Shown here one piece after another: positions 16,800-25,779 of a DNA stretch of 64,000 nucleotides. Each line of letters begins with the position of its first letter. The first letter of the stretch is position 1. The notes under the pieces were generated by a model, which was not told the origin of the DNA, did not search any database, and was given only the letters and a program-made list of their open reading frames with translations. The position numbers were made by a program, and so were the translations under genes. This DNA is from Microbacterium sp. SYP-A9085. Its GTDB lineage: Bacteria > Actinomycetota > Actinomycetes > Actinomycetales > Microbacteriaceae. The stretch spans positions 124,001-188,000 of the forward strand of contig NZ_WJII01000006.1 in assembly GCF_009649635.1 (NCBI RefSeq). The letters run 5' to 3'.

Positions 16800-17456
16800 T
16801 CAGGAGTTGAACGTCCAGGTCAGCGGCTGGGAGGCCTGCAGACCCGCGTAGGTGTTGTCGGCGGTGCCGTCGAGCGTCACGGTGAACGTGAACGAGACGG
16901 AGGTGCCGGCGGCGATCGGACCCGTGCTGAGTTTCTGCCGGATGTTCACCGATTGACCGGTGAACGCGGTGAGCGAGCCGTTGTAGACCAGGTCACCGCC
17001 GGAGACGATCTTCACCGTGATCTTGTCGCACAGGTCTTTCGCGCCGCCGTTCACGAGGCCGTTGTCACCCTGGGTGCAGGCTCCTGCATCGAGCGAGAAC
17101 GTCCTGGCCGGCACGGTGCCGGTGTTTTTGATCGTCACGTCGGTGCTCACGGACGTGCCGGGAACGAGCGCGAGGCTGCCGCCGTACGCATTGATGGTGG
17201 AGCACGTGGCGCTGTTCGTGCCGATGCCTCCGCCGTCGGTGCTGGTGCAGGTGGCGGCACTGCTGCCGGAGCCGCTCGTCTCCTGCATGATCAGCGTGCC
17301 GGAGCCGGCGGTGTTGGTGTCGTTGGCGATCGACGCGGTGAACGCGGCGACCGTGGGCGACATGCTCAGGGCGAGCAGCAGGGATGCGGCGCCGCCGCCG
17401 ATGACGGCGGGCAGGACGAAGCGGCGCTTCGGGTGCTGGGACGTGGACTTCGACAT
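16800..17456 (-). CDS. SipW-dependent exported protein (TasA/camelysin-like cargo)
   Basis: A 218-residue protein with a long signal peptide: KRR at residues 10-12, a hydrophobic core (VLPAVIGGGAASLLLALSMSPTVAAF) and then an Ala/Ser/Thr-rich beta-type domain. This is the pattern of proteins processed by SipW-like peptidases (TasA, camelysin, alternate-signal exported proteins). Four cysteines (TC.S, TC.T, GACTQ, LCDK) could form two disulphides. The C-terminal SVSFTFTVTLDGTADN strand is immunoglobulin-like. ATG 17456 has GAGGAAGA upstream; the open frame further up is leader. The adjacent peptidase gene is its likely processor. A fibre or adhesin role is inference. Confidence 0.78.
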   Translation of the reverse strand: MSKSTSQHPKRRFVLPAVIGGGAASLLLALSMSPTVAAFTASIANDTNTAGSGTLIMQETSGSGSSAATCTSTDGGGIGTNSATCSTINAYGGSLALVPGTSVSTDVTIKNTGTVPARTFSLDAGACTQGDNGLVNGGAKDLCDKITVKIVSGGDLVYNGSLTAFTGQSVNIRQKLSTGPIAAGTSVSFTFTVTLDGTADNTYAGLQASQPLTWTFNS

Positions 17457-17877
17457 GATGTCTTCCTCGGATGTTGCGGTCTCGGACCGGGTTGATGGGA
17501 TCGGTGCACGCGTCAGACTGCGTGCGGGCACAACTGAGGAGACGAGCCGATGCCTCCCCTTCGCATCGACTCCTGATCCCCGTGCTCCTCGCTCCCCCAC
17601 AGAGCTCGAGCGATGGCGATGTCGTCGCCTCCGTTGTCCCCCGTTTGGGGGACATGAGAGGACTCTAATGCACGCCTGTCCCCCAAATGGGGGACATAAA
17701 GGGCAAACTGAGCCAATCTTGAGCTTCGCTCGACGCATACCGACAGCAGCTCCCGCTCTCGAGGAGCAATCCGCCCACTCCGTGCGGCTGCGAGAGCCGT
17801 ACGTCCGCCCTCACCTGCCGCGTCTGCAGGCTCCTGCACCCCTGTGCGGGGGCGGCGGCACGGGAAAGGAGACTGGC
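17457..17877. other. Intergenic region upstream of the cargo gene
   Basis: No gene is supported here. 17457-17655 would be a roughly 200-base 5' leader of the secreted-cargo mRNA if the -10 at 17662-17667 is used; I see no clear riboswitch or terminator in it. 17636-17695 holds the twin palindromes. 17700-17877, next to the 3' end of the aldo/keto reductase gene, shows nothing recognisable. Confidence 0.5.
17636..17695 (-). promoter_or_regulatory. Twin palindromic operators flanking the predicted SipW-locus promoter
   Basis: Two 18-base palindromes, 17636-17653 (GTCCCCCGTTTGGGGGAC) and 17678-17695 (GTCCCCCAAATGGGGGAC), have perfect 7-base arms and centres exactly 42 bases apart, about four helical turns. 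Between them on the minus strand is TAGAGT (17662-17667), a good -10 box. The upstream palindrome would cover the -35 area and the other would sit just after the start of transcription. This is the geometry of a dimer or tetramer-binding regulator; its gene is not in the window. Confidence 0.68.
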
Positions 17878-18765
17878 TCAGGCCTCGTCGACGACGCGGT
17901 CGAACAGCTCGTCGCGGGGCAGGTCGGGGTCGGGACCGCTGCGCACCCCGGTGTCGAGGGCGTCGATACGGGTGAGCTCCTCGCCGTCGAGCGCGAAGTC
18001 GAAGACGTCGAGGTTCTCGGCGATGCGTCCGGGGTTCACCGACTTGGGGATCGCAGAGCGTCCCTCCTGCAGGTGCCAACGCAGCATGATCTGGGCCGGT
18101 GACCTGCCGTGGGCGGCCGCGAGGTCGGCGAGCGTCGGGTCCTGCATCACGCTGCGCCGCTCATCGCCCCACGGGCCGGGATAGAACGTGATGCCGCCGA
18201 TCGGGGACCACGCCTGGGTGAGGATGCCGTGCGCGGCGTTCGCGCGCTGCACCTCGGGCTGCGCGAAGTACGGGTGCAGCTCGACCTGGTTGACGGCGGG
18301 GATCACGGCGGTGGCGTCCAGCAGCCGATCGAGGTGGTGCGGCATGAAGTTGCTGATCCCGATCGCGCGCACCTTCCCGTCCGCCAGCAGCGTCTCCAGC
18401 CCCTTGTAGGCGGCGATCGTCGCGTCGAACCGTGACGGGGCGGGCTGGTGCAGGATCAGCAGGTCGAGGGTGTCCACGCCGAGCTTGCCGATCGCCTTCT
18501 CGAACGCGTGCTGGGTCTTGTCGTATCCGTAGTCGGAGACCCACACCTTCGTCTCGATGAAGATGTCGCCGCGGTCCACGCCGGAGCGGCGGATGCCCTC
18601 GCCGACCTCGCGTTCATTCCCGTACGCGGCGGCCGTGTCGATGTGCCGGTAGCCCAGGCGCAGCGCGGTGTCGACGGCGGCGGCGGTCTGCTCCGGCGGG
18701 GACTGAAACACCCCGAGGCCGAGGGCGGGCATCATGACGTCGTTATTGAGCGTGAGATGGAACAC
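17878..18765 (-). CDS. Aldo/keto reductase
   Basis: A 295-residue NADPH-dependent reductase of the AKR5 type (2,5-diketo-gluconate reductase-like). The catalytic tetrad is complete: Asp43 and Tyr48 (YRHIDTAAAYGNE), Lys73 (ETKVW) and His106 (ILHQP). The NADPH segment IPKSVNPGRIAENLDVFDFAL near the C-terminus is also typical. It reduces small aldehydes, ketones or ketosugars; the substrate is unknown. The start is GTG 18765 with AGGAAG upstream. It precedes a DUF2255 gene reading the same way, 30 bases apart, with no clear shared function. Confidence 0.9.
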   Translation of the reverse strand: MFHLTLNNDVMMPALGLGVFQSPPEQTAAAVDTALRLGYRHIDTAAAYGNEREVGEGIRRSGVDRGDIFIETKVWVSDYGYDKTQHAFEKAIGKLGVDTLDLLILHQPAPSRFDATIAAYKGLETLLADGKVRAIGISNFMPHHLDRLLDATAVIPAVNQVELHPYFAQPEVQRANAAHGILTQAWSPIGGITFYPGPWGDERRSVMQDPTLADLAAAHGRSPAQIMLRWHLQEGRSAIPKSVNPGRIAENLDVFDFALDGEELTRIDALDTGVRSGPDPDLPRDELFDRVVDEA

Positions 18766-18795
18766 GGGATGCTTCTTCCTGTCAACAGCGGCGCG

Positions 18796-19179
18796 TCAGC
18801 GCGGGTCCAGCCGAAGCGTCGCGCCCTGCGCGGTGGCGCCGACCACCGTGGCGACGAGCCGCTGCCCATATCGGTCGTACTTGGCGTGGTAGGCGGCGTC
18901 GATCGCCTCCTGCACGGCCGCGTCGTCGGGCGCTATCCGAGTGAACGTCACGGCGTGCTCAGCGCCTCCGGCGCGGATGCGTCCGGTACCCGCGCGCAGC
19001 GCGCGCCGGTACCAGGGGTTTTGCGCCGTGTAGGCGGAGCGCACGTACAGCGCGTCGCCGGCGCGCACCACCCAGATCGTCACGAATGGCCGGTCGGTGC
19101 CGTCGCCGCGGACCGACGAGACCTCCAGCTCGTCGGCGCTGCCGACGCGGTCGAGCTCGTCGGCGGTCCACGTCCTCAT
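18796..19179 (-). CDS. DUF2255 family protein
   Basis: A 127-residue soluble protein. The pattern TWTADELDRVGSADELEVSSVR, RPFVTIWVVRAGDALYVRSAY and NPWYRRAL..GTGRIRAGG resembles DUF2255, a family related to the flavin/F420-binding split-barrel proteins (PNPOx/Ddn-like). A role as a small oxidoreductase is inferred from the fold family only. It ends about 30 bases before the aldo/keto reductase start on the same strand. Confidence 0.75.
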   Translation of the reverse strand: MRTWTADELDRVGSADELEVSSVRGDGTDRPFVTIWVVRAGDALYVRSAYTAQNPWYRRALRAGTGRIRAGGAEHAVTFTRIAPDDAAVQEAIDAAYHAKYDRYGQRLVATVVGATAQGATLRLDPR

Positions 19180-19231
19180 GCCTCCACAGTAGGCACGAGC
19201 GCCTCCCCGCGGGAGGGGTCCCGCGGCGGCC

Positions 19232-20857
19232 TCACCCGACCGGCGCGAACGCGGTCAGGAACCGGTCGCGGAAGGCATCCATCCGCCATACCGGGGAGGC
19301 ATCGGTCGGCCGCATCCCCGGCGTCCAGTGCCAGCCCTCGACGGCGCGCATCACGGCCGGGTCGCGGGCGATGATGCTGATCGGCACGTCGTGGCCGGCG
19401 TCCTCGCCGCTGACGATCGTCGCGGGCTGGTGGTCGCCGAGTGCTATCACCACGAGGTTCGGGTCGTCGACGTTCTCCAGGAACGAGAACATGGCCCCGA
19501 GGCTGTACTGGATCGACTGGCCGTAGAACCGCTGCACGGTCCGCGCGTCCTGCCACACTTTCGCGGCCGGCTCGCTCTGCGCCGGCTGCGGGTCGTAGAC
19601 GGTGCTGTCGGTGGCCTGCGCCCACGGCACAAGCTGCGGCAGCGGTGCCCACGGCGCGTGCGAGGAGACGAGGTCGATCTCGGCCATCACCGGCGCGTGG
19701 GGCCCGGCGAGCACGGTGTCGGCGAAGTGCTTCCACGTGTACTGGTCGGGGATGCGCCCGTAGCCGAACACGGGGCCGCGGTAGCCGACGTCGTCGGCGC
19801 CCAGCAGCGTGTCGTAGTGGTAGAACGTCGTGCCCACCGGCCATGCCTTCACGTTCGACGGGACGTCGGCGATGGTGCTCCACCCCGCCCTCCGGAACGC
19901 GTCGCTGAGCGTGAAGCGCGTGCTCTCCACCACGGTGTCGTACACCGCCGGCGCGTCGATCCACACGCCGGTGTGCAGCGTCGCATGGGCGAGCCAGCTG
20001 CCGGCGCCGAACGTGGGCGAGGTGAGCCACGCGCTCTGCGCGGCGTACCCGTGGGCGGACAACGCCGCTTCGCCCTCGCGGAGCGTGGCGCGCACGCCGG
20101 CCGAGAAGCTCGTCCCCTCCACCGCGACCCGCCCGTAGCTCTCGACGAACGCGAACACGACATCCTTGCCCCGCAGAGCGGTGAGCAGCTCCGAGCCCGG
20201 CACGGCGGCGAAGGCGTCGCGGGCGAGGGTGTGTGCCATCGCCGCGCGGGCGTGCAGGGCGGCGGACGCGCGCGAGAACGCCGAACCGATGGTGTCGGTG
20301 GATGCCGCGGCCGTCACCGGCTCGGGAATGGCCAGCACCGATCCCACCAGGGCGATGGTCACCCATCCCGCCGTGACGGCGGTGAGGGCAGTCCGCGCGC
20401 GCCGCGCGCGGCGGATCACCGCGTCCACGTGCAGGGCGGCCCAGGCGAGTGCGACGCCGGCGGCCAGCGCCACGACCGCGAGCACGGCGACGAGCACCGC
20501 GACCGAAGCCGCGCCGATCGAGTCGGATGCCACGCCCAGCGCCGAACCGATCAGTGGCCAGTCCAGCGGGTCGAAGCGGTTGCCCAGCACGATCCTGAAC
20601 CCGCGGTCGATGCCGGCCACCGCTATCGCGACGACGACGAACACGGCAAATGCCGACGCGAGGCCGATGCGCAGCCGCCGCCACGGCGTCACGGCGAGCA
20701 GCAGCAGGACCACGAGGGACTCCCCCGGGATCCGCGCCGCCGGCGACCCGGTCGCGACGATCCCGGGGACGACCGGCAGCGCGACCAGCAGCACGAGGGC
20801 GAGCGCGAGCCGCACCGGCCGCGGGCGGGCCGGGCGCTCCGGGACGCGGGCGGTCAT
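19232..20857 (-). CDS. Membrane alkaline-phosphatase-fold (sulfatase-like) protein
   Basis: A 541-residue protein. About five membrane helices occupy residues 15-200. The remainder is an extracytoplasmic alkaline-phosphatase superfamily domain: KDVVFAFVESYGR with the expected nucleophile region, FGAGSWLAH, EIDLVSSHAPW and VVIALGDHQPATIV near the end. Relatives include LtaS-type phosphoglycerol transferases and membrane phosphoethanolamine transferases, so it may add or remove a phospho-group on a lipid or glycan. ATG 20857 overlaps the preceding reductase stop by four bases. It is the last gene of the seven-gene overlapping operon. Confidence 0.75.
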   Translation of the reverse strand: MTARVPERPARPRPVRLALALVLLVALPVVPGIVATGSPAARIPGESLVVLLLLAVTPWRRLRIGLASAFAVFVVVAIAVAGIDRGFRIVLGNRFDPLDWPLIGSALGVASDSIGAASVAVLVAVLAVVALAAGVALAWAALHVDAVIRRARRARTALTAVTAGWVTIALVGSVLAIPEPVTAAASTDTIGSAFSRASAALHARAAMAHTLARDAFAAVPGSELLTALRGKDVVFAFVESYGRVAVEGTSFSAGVRATLREGEAALSAHGYAAQSAWLTSPTFGAGSWLAHATLHTGVWIDAPAVYDTVVESTRFTLSDAFRRAGWSTIADVPSNVKAWPVGTTFYHYDTLLGADDVGYRGPVFGYGRIPDQYTWKHFADTVLAGPHAPVMAEIDLVSSHAPWAPLPQLVPWAQATDSTVYDPQPAQSEPAAKVWQDARTVQRFYGQSIQYSLGAMFSFLENVDDPNLVVIALGDHQPATIVSGEDAGHDVPISIIARDPAVMRAVEGWHWTPGMRPTDASPVWRMDAFRDRFLTAFAPVG

Positions 20858-21588
20858 GGCGCAGCGATCCCGGCCCGGCGCGCAGACCACGCGGAGCGCG
20901 GCATCCCGAACCGGTCCGACAGGGCGTAGCGCAGCAGCACGACGTCGCCGATCTGCCGCGTCTGCGCCAGGTGCGCCCGGCGGGACACCGTCCACGGGTA
21001 CGCGCCCGGGTGCACCACGCGCGGGGCGCCGTCCTCCCCGACGAAGAACGGCGCGACGACGAGCTGAAGCTCATCGGCGAGGTCGGCGGCCAGGAACTGC
21101 GTCAGCACGGTGCCGCCGCCCTCCACCATGAGGGTGCGCACGCCGCGCGCACCGAGATCGTCCAGCAGCGCCGCCATCTCGACGCGCTCGCCCAGCCCGA
21201 CGACTGTCGCGCGGTCGCCCACCCGGGCGTGCAGGTCCCGGGCGCTGGCGCGCGGGCAGTAGACGATCCGGTCCACCTCGCCGACGGTGAAGAACGCGGC
21301 GTGCGCGGGCAGGTCGCCGCTGGCGGTCACGGTGACCTTCACCGGGGACGGGGGCAAGCCCTGAGCGATGCGGCGCGCGCGGCGCGCGACATCCCGGACC
21401 AGGAGCCGCGGATCGTCCCTGCGCACCGTGGACGCCCCTACCATGATCGCGTCGCTGCCGGCGCGGACCTCGTCGACGCGGTCGAAGTCGGCGGCGTTGG
21501 ACATCGCGAGCCGGCCCGGCTCGGCGCTGTCGAGGTAGCCGTCGATCGACATCGCGCAGCTCAGGGTGACGTACGGTCGCTCGATCAT
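20854..21588 (-). CDS. RibD C-terminal-domain reductase (dihydrofolate-reductase-like fold)
   Basis: A 244-residue protein matching the RibD_C family: YVTLSCAMSIDGYLD, AIMVGASTVRRDDPRLLVR and the NADPH-site LMVEGGGTVLTQFLAADLADEL. Family members reduce the ribosyl group of diaminopyrimidines in riboflavin synthesis or reduce pterins. No deaminase domain is attached. The neighbouring pterin-synthase-like gene suggests a pterin or pyrimidine substrate; the exact reaction is not known. GAGGAG precedes ATG 21588, and both ends overlap neighbours by four bases. Confidence 0.82.
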   Translation of the reverse strand: MIERPYVTLSCAMSIDGYLDSAEPGRLAMSNAADFDRVDEVRAGSDAIMVGASTVRRDDPRLLVRDVARRARRIAQGLPPSPVKVTVTASGDLPAHAAFFTVGEVDRIVYCPRASARDLHARVGDRATVVGLGERVEMAALLDDLGARGVRTLMVEGGGTVLTQFLAADLADELQLVVAPFFVGEDGAPRVVHPGAYPWTVSRRAHLAQTRQIGDVVLLRYALSDRFGMPRSAWSARRAGIAAP

Positions 21589-22529
21589 GCGGAGCTCCTC
21601 TGGGTGCGGGCGGTCAGCACGCGCGGGATGCCGGCCAGCAGCACCACAGCGCCCGGGGCCACCGCGATCATGGCGAGCACGCCGAACGTCGTCGACACCG
21701 CGACTCCCGTTCCCGCGCCGAGCCCGATGACGGCGAATGCCGAGCCCGCGACGGCCTCGCGGGGCCCCCAACCGCCGATGCTCAGCGGAATCGCCGACGC
21801 AGCCAGCACTATCAGCGCAACGACGGCGATCTCGTCTGAGTCAGCCGAGACGCCGACGGCGAGCGCGGCGACCACGAACGTCGCGGCATGGGCGGCGACG
21901 ACGATGAGCGACGCGCCCACGACGACGAGGACCGTGCGGGGGCGGGAGAACAGCGGGCGCAGCAGCGCGAGCTCTCGGCGCAGCGCGCGACGACCGTGCG
22001 GCACGACGGCCGCCGCGCCCACGACGACGACGGCTGCCGCGGCGCCCACACCGGCCGCCCACACCGCGGGCGAGCGGGGCGACAGCAGGCCCAGCGGCAC
22101 GAGCAGCGCCAGCGTCGCGAGCACCTGCACCACCTGGCCCGCTATCCGTTCCACCGCGACGGCGCGGGTGGCCTGGCCGATCCGAGCGTTCCGGCGGCCG
22201 TGCCCGTATGCCCGGTCGACGTCACCGAGGATGCCGCCGGGCAGCACGGTGTTGAGGAACTGCGAGCGGTAGTAGGCGGCGACCGCGGTTCCGCCGTGCA
22301 GGGGCAGCCCGAGCCGCCCGGCGACCGTCTGCCAGCGCCACGCGGCGGCGGCGGTCGCGATCGCCGTGAGCGCCACCGCCAGCAGGATCGCCGGGGGCGA
22401 GACCGCCGCGAGGCCGCGCAGGAAAGGGCCGACGCCGACCACGAGCGCGGTGCCGGCGACGATGGCCGCGCCGCCCGCGATCCGTGCCGCCACCCGCACG
22501 CTGCGGGGGATCCTCGTCACGCCGGACAT
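21585..22529 (-). CDS. UPF0104/LPG-synthase-TM-like flippase-type membrane protein
   Basis: A 314-residue protein with about eight membrane helices, matching the lysylphosphatidylglycerol-synthase transmembrane (UPF0104) family. Diagnostic stretches are YYRSQFLNTVLPGGILGDVDRAYGHGR and IPLSIGGWGPREAVAGSAF. No aminoacyl-transferase domain is attached, so it probably moves or positions a lipid-linked molecule, not aminoacylates it. ATG 22529 overlaps the methyltransferase gene by 13 bases. In this operon it is the likely export step. Confidence 0.82.
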   Translation of the reverse strand: MSGVTRIPRSVRVAARIAGGAAIVAGTALVVGVGPFLRGLAAVSPPAILLAVALTAIATAAAAWRWQTVAGRLGLPLHGGTAVAAYYRSQFLNTVLPGGILGDVDRAYGHGRRNARIGQATRAVAVERIAGQVVQVLATLALLVPLGLLSPRSPAVWAAGVGAAAAVVVVGAAAVVPHGRRALRRELALLRPLFSRPRTVLVVVGASLIVVAAHAATFVVAALAVGVSADSDEIAVVALIVLAASAIPLSIGGWGPREAVAGSAFAVIGLGAGTGVAVSTTFGVLAMIAVAPGAVVLLAGIPRVLTARTQRSSA

Positions 22530-23329
22530 GCCAGCAGATCCTCGTGCTGCACGACCGCGCGCAGTCGGCCGGCGGCCGCCAGCGCCTCCCAGCGCGCACG
22601 GTGGCGGTCCGCGACATCCGCAAGCTCGGGGCGCTGCTCGAGCGCCGCGCCGATCCAGCCGTCCAGCCACACCGTGAGCAGCCCACCGGCGCTCAGCCGC
22701 CAGGGCGTGGCGGCGGTGCGCACCCGCCAGCCCGCCGCGGTGAAAGCGGCCGCCACGACCGACACGGCGTCGGGCCCCAGCATCGTCCGCCCGTCGACGG
22801 TGCGACGCTGGTGGTCGTCGAACGCGGCCCCCAGGGCGCGGACATCGAACCGCGCAGGACCGGAGATCCGCACGGATCCCGTCACGGTCAGGCTGAACAG
22901 GGCCGGGGCGCCGGCGTGTACGCACGCCGCGACGATGCGCGCGGCCTCCTCCCGGGTGACGACGTCGAGCAGGGCAGAGGCGGTGACCGCGGTGGCGCCG
23001 TGGAACGCGTCCTCGGGCAGCGCCGCCAGCTCTCCGATCCGGACGTCGGCGGCCACCGGCCAGCCGTCGCGGTCGGCGACGCCGCGCAGGTCGAGGTGTG
23101 ACAGGATCCCGGCATCCCCGTCGTGCAGCACCCACTGTTGCGGCCCGGGCAGCCGCGCGGCGAGCCACCGCGGCATGGCGCCGGTGCCGGCCCCGAGGTC
23201 GTGGACGACGACCGGTCCCGCGGGGATCGCCCGCGCCAGTGCGGCGGCAAGCACGTGGGACCGTGCGGCGGCGTCGGCGCCCGCACGCAGCGCAAGCCAG
23301 TCGGGGACGGTGGTGGAGATCGTCGTCAT
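22517..23329 (-). CDS. Class I SAM-dependent methyltransferase
   Basis: A 270-residue protein with the Rossmann SAM-binding loop VVVHDLGAGTGAMPRWLAARLPGPQQWVLHDGD near the N-terminus (motif I, then the acidic residue of motif II) and ATAVTASALLDVVTREEAARI as the post-III region. The acceptor cannot be read from sequence. It sits between a glycosyltransferase and a flippase-like gene in a coupled operon, so a small precursor or lipid-linked sugar is the likely target. ATG 23329 overlaps the glycosyltransferase stop. Confidence 0.82.
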   Translation of the reverse strand: MTTISTTVPDWLALRAGADAAARSHVLAAALARAIPAGPVVVHDLGAGTGAMPRWLAARLPGPQQWVLHDGDAGILSHLDLRGVADRDGWPVAADVRIGELAALPEDAFHGATAVTASALLDVVTREEAARIVAACVHAGAPALFSLTVTGSVRISGPARFDVRALGAAFDDHQRRTVDGRTMLGPDAVSVVAAAFTAAGWRVRTAATPWRLSAGGLLTVWLDGWIGAALEQRPELADVADRHRARWEALAAAGRLRAVVQHEDLLACPA

Positions 23330-24339
23330 GTCTCCTCCAGGGCGTGGGCCAGCTGCGCGGCGGTGTCCTCCCACGTGGGCAGGCCGCTGCGCGCCCGCGC
23401 CGCCTCGGCGCGCAGTCGCGCGCGCAGCGAGGGGTCGGTCATCCAGGCGTGCAGGGCGTCGGCGAGCGCTGCCGCGTCGTCCGGGCGGACGAGGACGGCG
23501 CCGCCGGCGGCGACGGTGCCGGGAATCCCGCCGACCGCGGTCGCCAGGATCGGGATGCCGCGCGCCTGCGCGTCTGCGATCGCCATGCCGGCGCTCTCCA
23601 CACGGGAGGGCGCGACCAGCAGCGCGGCGCGCCGATACGCGTCGGCGAGCGCGGCGCCGTGCAGGGCACCGGTGAGCGACACGCGAGGGCCGATCGCGGC
23701 CGCCCGGTGGGCGATGCCGGCGGCGAAATCCGGATGCCGGTCGGTGGGGCCGACGATCCTGCACGTCCACTCCGCCGCGCCCGTCCGGTCCAGCGCGTCG
23801 AGCAGGAGGTCCTGCCCCTTGTGCGGCGCGACCACCCCCACGCACAGCAGGTCGCCGTCCCGCCAGGGGCGGGCGGGTTCGGCGGGCGCCGCCCCCGGCG
23901 CGGCGACCGCGACCCGGTCCTCATCGACCAGGCCGCGGCGCACGAGCTCGTCCGCGGTCCAGCGGCTCGTCGCCACCACCCGGACGGCGGCGCCGAGCAC
24001 TCGCCGCTCGGCCGCGACGGCGACGGGGCCCGCGTCGGGGAACGCCGCGACCACCATGTGCGCGAGCACGGCTATCCGCAGTCGGCGCGCCGCGGCGACG
24101 ACCTCGTCCGCAGCCCATCCGGCGGCCAGCCCGTCCACGAGGACCAGCGCGCCGGCGGGCGCGGCGCGCAAGGCGGCGGCCGCGGCGTCGCGGTCGGCGA
24201 CCTCGGACACCACCACCGTCCACCCGCGACGGCGCAGACCCTCCCGCACCCGGCGGTCGTAGACGTTGCCGCCGCTCACGCGCCGCGGGTCGTCGACGCC
24301 GGCGGGGACGAGGAGGCGGACGGAGGACGCGGCGGTCAC
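23326..24339 (-). CDS. Glycosyltransferase family 4 protein
   Basis: A 337-residue GT-B glycosyltransferase. The N-terminal acceptor domain has [18 protein letters not shown]; the C-terminal donor domain has [25 protein letters not shown] and [34 protein letters not shown]. The usual E-x7-E donor motif reads E-x7-D here, a mild change. It transfers a sugar from a nucleotide donor in the cytoplasm. The start is GTG 24339 inside the stop of the pterin-synthase-like gene. Substrates are unknown. Confidence 0.85.
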   Translation of the reverse strand: MTAASSVRLLVPAGVDDPRRVSGGNVYDRRVREGLRRRGWTVVVSEVADRDAAAAALRAAPAGALVLVDGLAAGWAADEVVAAARRLRIAVLAHMVVAAFPDAGPVAVAAERRVLGAAVRVVATSRWTADELVRRGLVDEDRVAVAAPGAAPAEPARPWRDGDLLCVGVVAPHKGQDLLLDALDRTGAAEWTCRIVGPTDRHPDFAAGIAHRAAAIGPRVSLTGALHGAALADAYRRAALLVAPSRVESAGMAIADAQARGIPILATAVGGIPGTVAAGGAVLVRPDDAAALADALHAWMTDPSLRARLRAEAARARSGLPTWEDTAAQLAHALEET

Positions 24340-24731
24340 AGCGCCACCTCGTACGACGCCCAGGCTATGTGCGACTCGTGCAGCGTGACGACGATCCCAC
24401 TAAGCGCCGCCCCGCCCAGCGCGCCGGCCCGGGCGGCGTCGGCGAGCCGGTCGCCGACGATCTGGCACAGCCGCTCGGTCGTGGTGTTCACGCCGCGCAG
24501 CTCGGGCGCGTCGTCGAGGTTGCGGTACGTGAGCTCTCCGACGAGCCCGGCGAGCACGTCGCGCGCGCGGCCGATGTCGACGACGATCCCGTCCTCGTCC
24601 AGCGTCGCGGCGCGGAACGTCGCGTCCACGAGGTACGTGGCCCCGTGCAGCTGCTGCGCGGGGCCGAACACGGCGCCGCGCAGGCTGTGCGCGATCATGA
24701 CGTGGTCGCGGACGGAGACGCTGAAGCTCAT
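24336..24731 (-). CDS. 6-pyruvoyl-tetrahydropterin synthase-like protein
   Basis: A 131-residue protein with the PTPS/QueD fold signature: [74 protein letters not shown] and a C-terminal [15 protein letters not shown]. Family enzymes convert dihydroneopterin triphosphate into pyruvoyl- or carboxy-tetrahydropterins using zinc held by three histidines. Here the usual HGH reads HGA, so one ligand seems missing, while the late HESH is kept. It may therefore act on a different pterin or work without standard zinc. ATG 24731 overlaps the upstream gene. Confidence 0.8.
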   Translation of the reverse strand: MSFSVSVRDHVMIAHSLRGAVFGPAQQLHGATYLVDATFRAATLDEDGIVVDIGRARDVLAGLVGELTYRNLDDAPELRGVNTTTERLCQIVGDRLADAARAGALGGAALSGIVVTLHESHIAWASYEVAL

Positions 24732-25693
24732 GCGCCGGTCCAATCGATCGTGTGGCACAGGGCTTCGGCGGTGCCGGCGGCGAGCGCGGCCGTCACCTCC
24801 GGCAGCCGCGTCCACGGCGAGGTGTCGCCCAGGAGCAGGTCGAAGTCCGAATCCGCGAGCATCCGCACCGCCAGGGCGAGGCGCTCCGTCGTGGTCCGGC
24901 GGAGTCTGCGGCTCGGCGCGACCGCGCCGACCTGGCTGGCGCGGATCGTCAGGCGCCGGGAGTGGAAGTCGGCGCCCAGCTCCAGCGGGACGGCGGCGCT
25001 GCCGAACCAGCTGGCGACGATCACCTCGCCGTCGGTCGCGGCGGTGCGCAGACCCAGCTGCAGGCCCGCGGCGCTGCCGCTGGCCTCGATCACGACGTCC
25101 GCGTCGCTTCCCGCCTCGTCGGGCCGGGCGAATCGCACGCCGAGCGCCGCGGCGAGAGCCGCCTTCGCGGCGTCGACGTCCACGAGCGTCACCTCGACGC
25201 CGGGGATGCCGCGCGCGAGGATCGCCACTGCGGCGCCGACCAGGCCGGCCCCGATCACGGTGACCCGGTCACCGAGTCGGGGCGCGGCATCCCACAGCAC
25301 GTTGATCGCTGTCTCCACCGCGCCGGCGAGCACGGCCCGCCGGGCCGGGATGCCGTCCGGGACAGGGATGAGCGCCGTGGCCGGCGCGACGAACCGGGAC
25401 TGGTGCGGGAACAGCGAGAACACGGTGCGACCGCGCAGCGGGTCCGGCCCGTCCTCGACCACACCGATGTTGAGGTAGCCGTACTTCACCGGGAACGGGA
25501 AATCGCCGGACTGGAACGGCGCCCGCATCCGGTCGTGCTCGGAGGCCGGCACGTCGCCGCGGGCGACGATCGTCTCGGTGCCGCGGCTCACCCCGGTCCA
25601 CAGAGTGCGCACGAGCGCCTCGCCGTCTGCCGGCGGCCGCAGCGTCTCGGGGCGCAGCTCGCCCCGGCCAGGGCCCGTCGTCCACAGCGCCAT
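24728..25693 (-). CDS. Medium-chain dehydrogenase/reductase lacking the catalytic zinc cysteine
   Basis: A 321-residue MDR-superfamily protein. The Rossmann motif [17 protein letters not shown] and [10 protein letters not shown] are clear, as is the alcohol-dehydrogenase-like N-terminal domain ([23 protein letters not shown]). The position of the catalytic zinc cysteine holds SRGTE, as in the BchC-like branch, and the structural four-cysteine lobe is absent, so it is probably zinc-independent. It is the first gene of the overlapping operon. ATG 25693 is favoured; GTG 25759 is in frame. It faces the divergent CDP-alcohol phosphatidyltransferase across 86 bases. Confidence 0.78.
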   Translation of the reverse strand: MALWTTGPGRGELRPETLRPPADGEALVRTLWTGVSRGTETIVARGDVPASEHDRMRAPFQSGDFPFPVKYGYLNIGVVEDGPDPLRGRTVFSLFPHQSRFVAPATALIPVPDGIPARRAVLAGAVETAINVLWDAAPRLGDRVTVIGAGLVGAAVAILARGIPGVEVTLVDVDAAKAALAAALGVRFARPDEAGSDADVVIEASGSAAGLQLGLRTAATDGEVIVASWFGSAAVPLELGADFHSRRLTIRASQVGAVAPSRRLRRTTTERLALAVRMLADSDFDLLLGDTSPWTRLPEVTAALAAGTAEALCHTIDWTGA

Positions 25694-25779
25694 AGCGTCG
25701 TCCCGCCGCGGTGATTGAACCGCATCGGGGTCGGATGTCGTGTCCCTGACGATGACCACGTGGAGAACACGGAGCCGAC

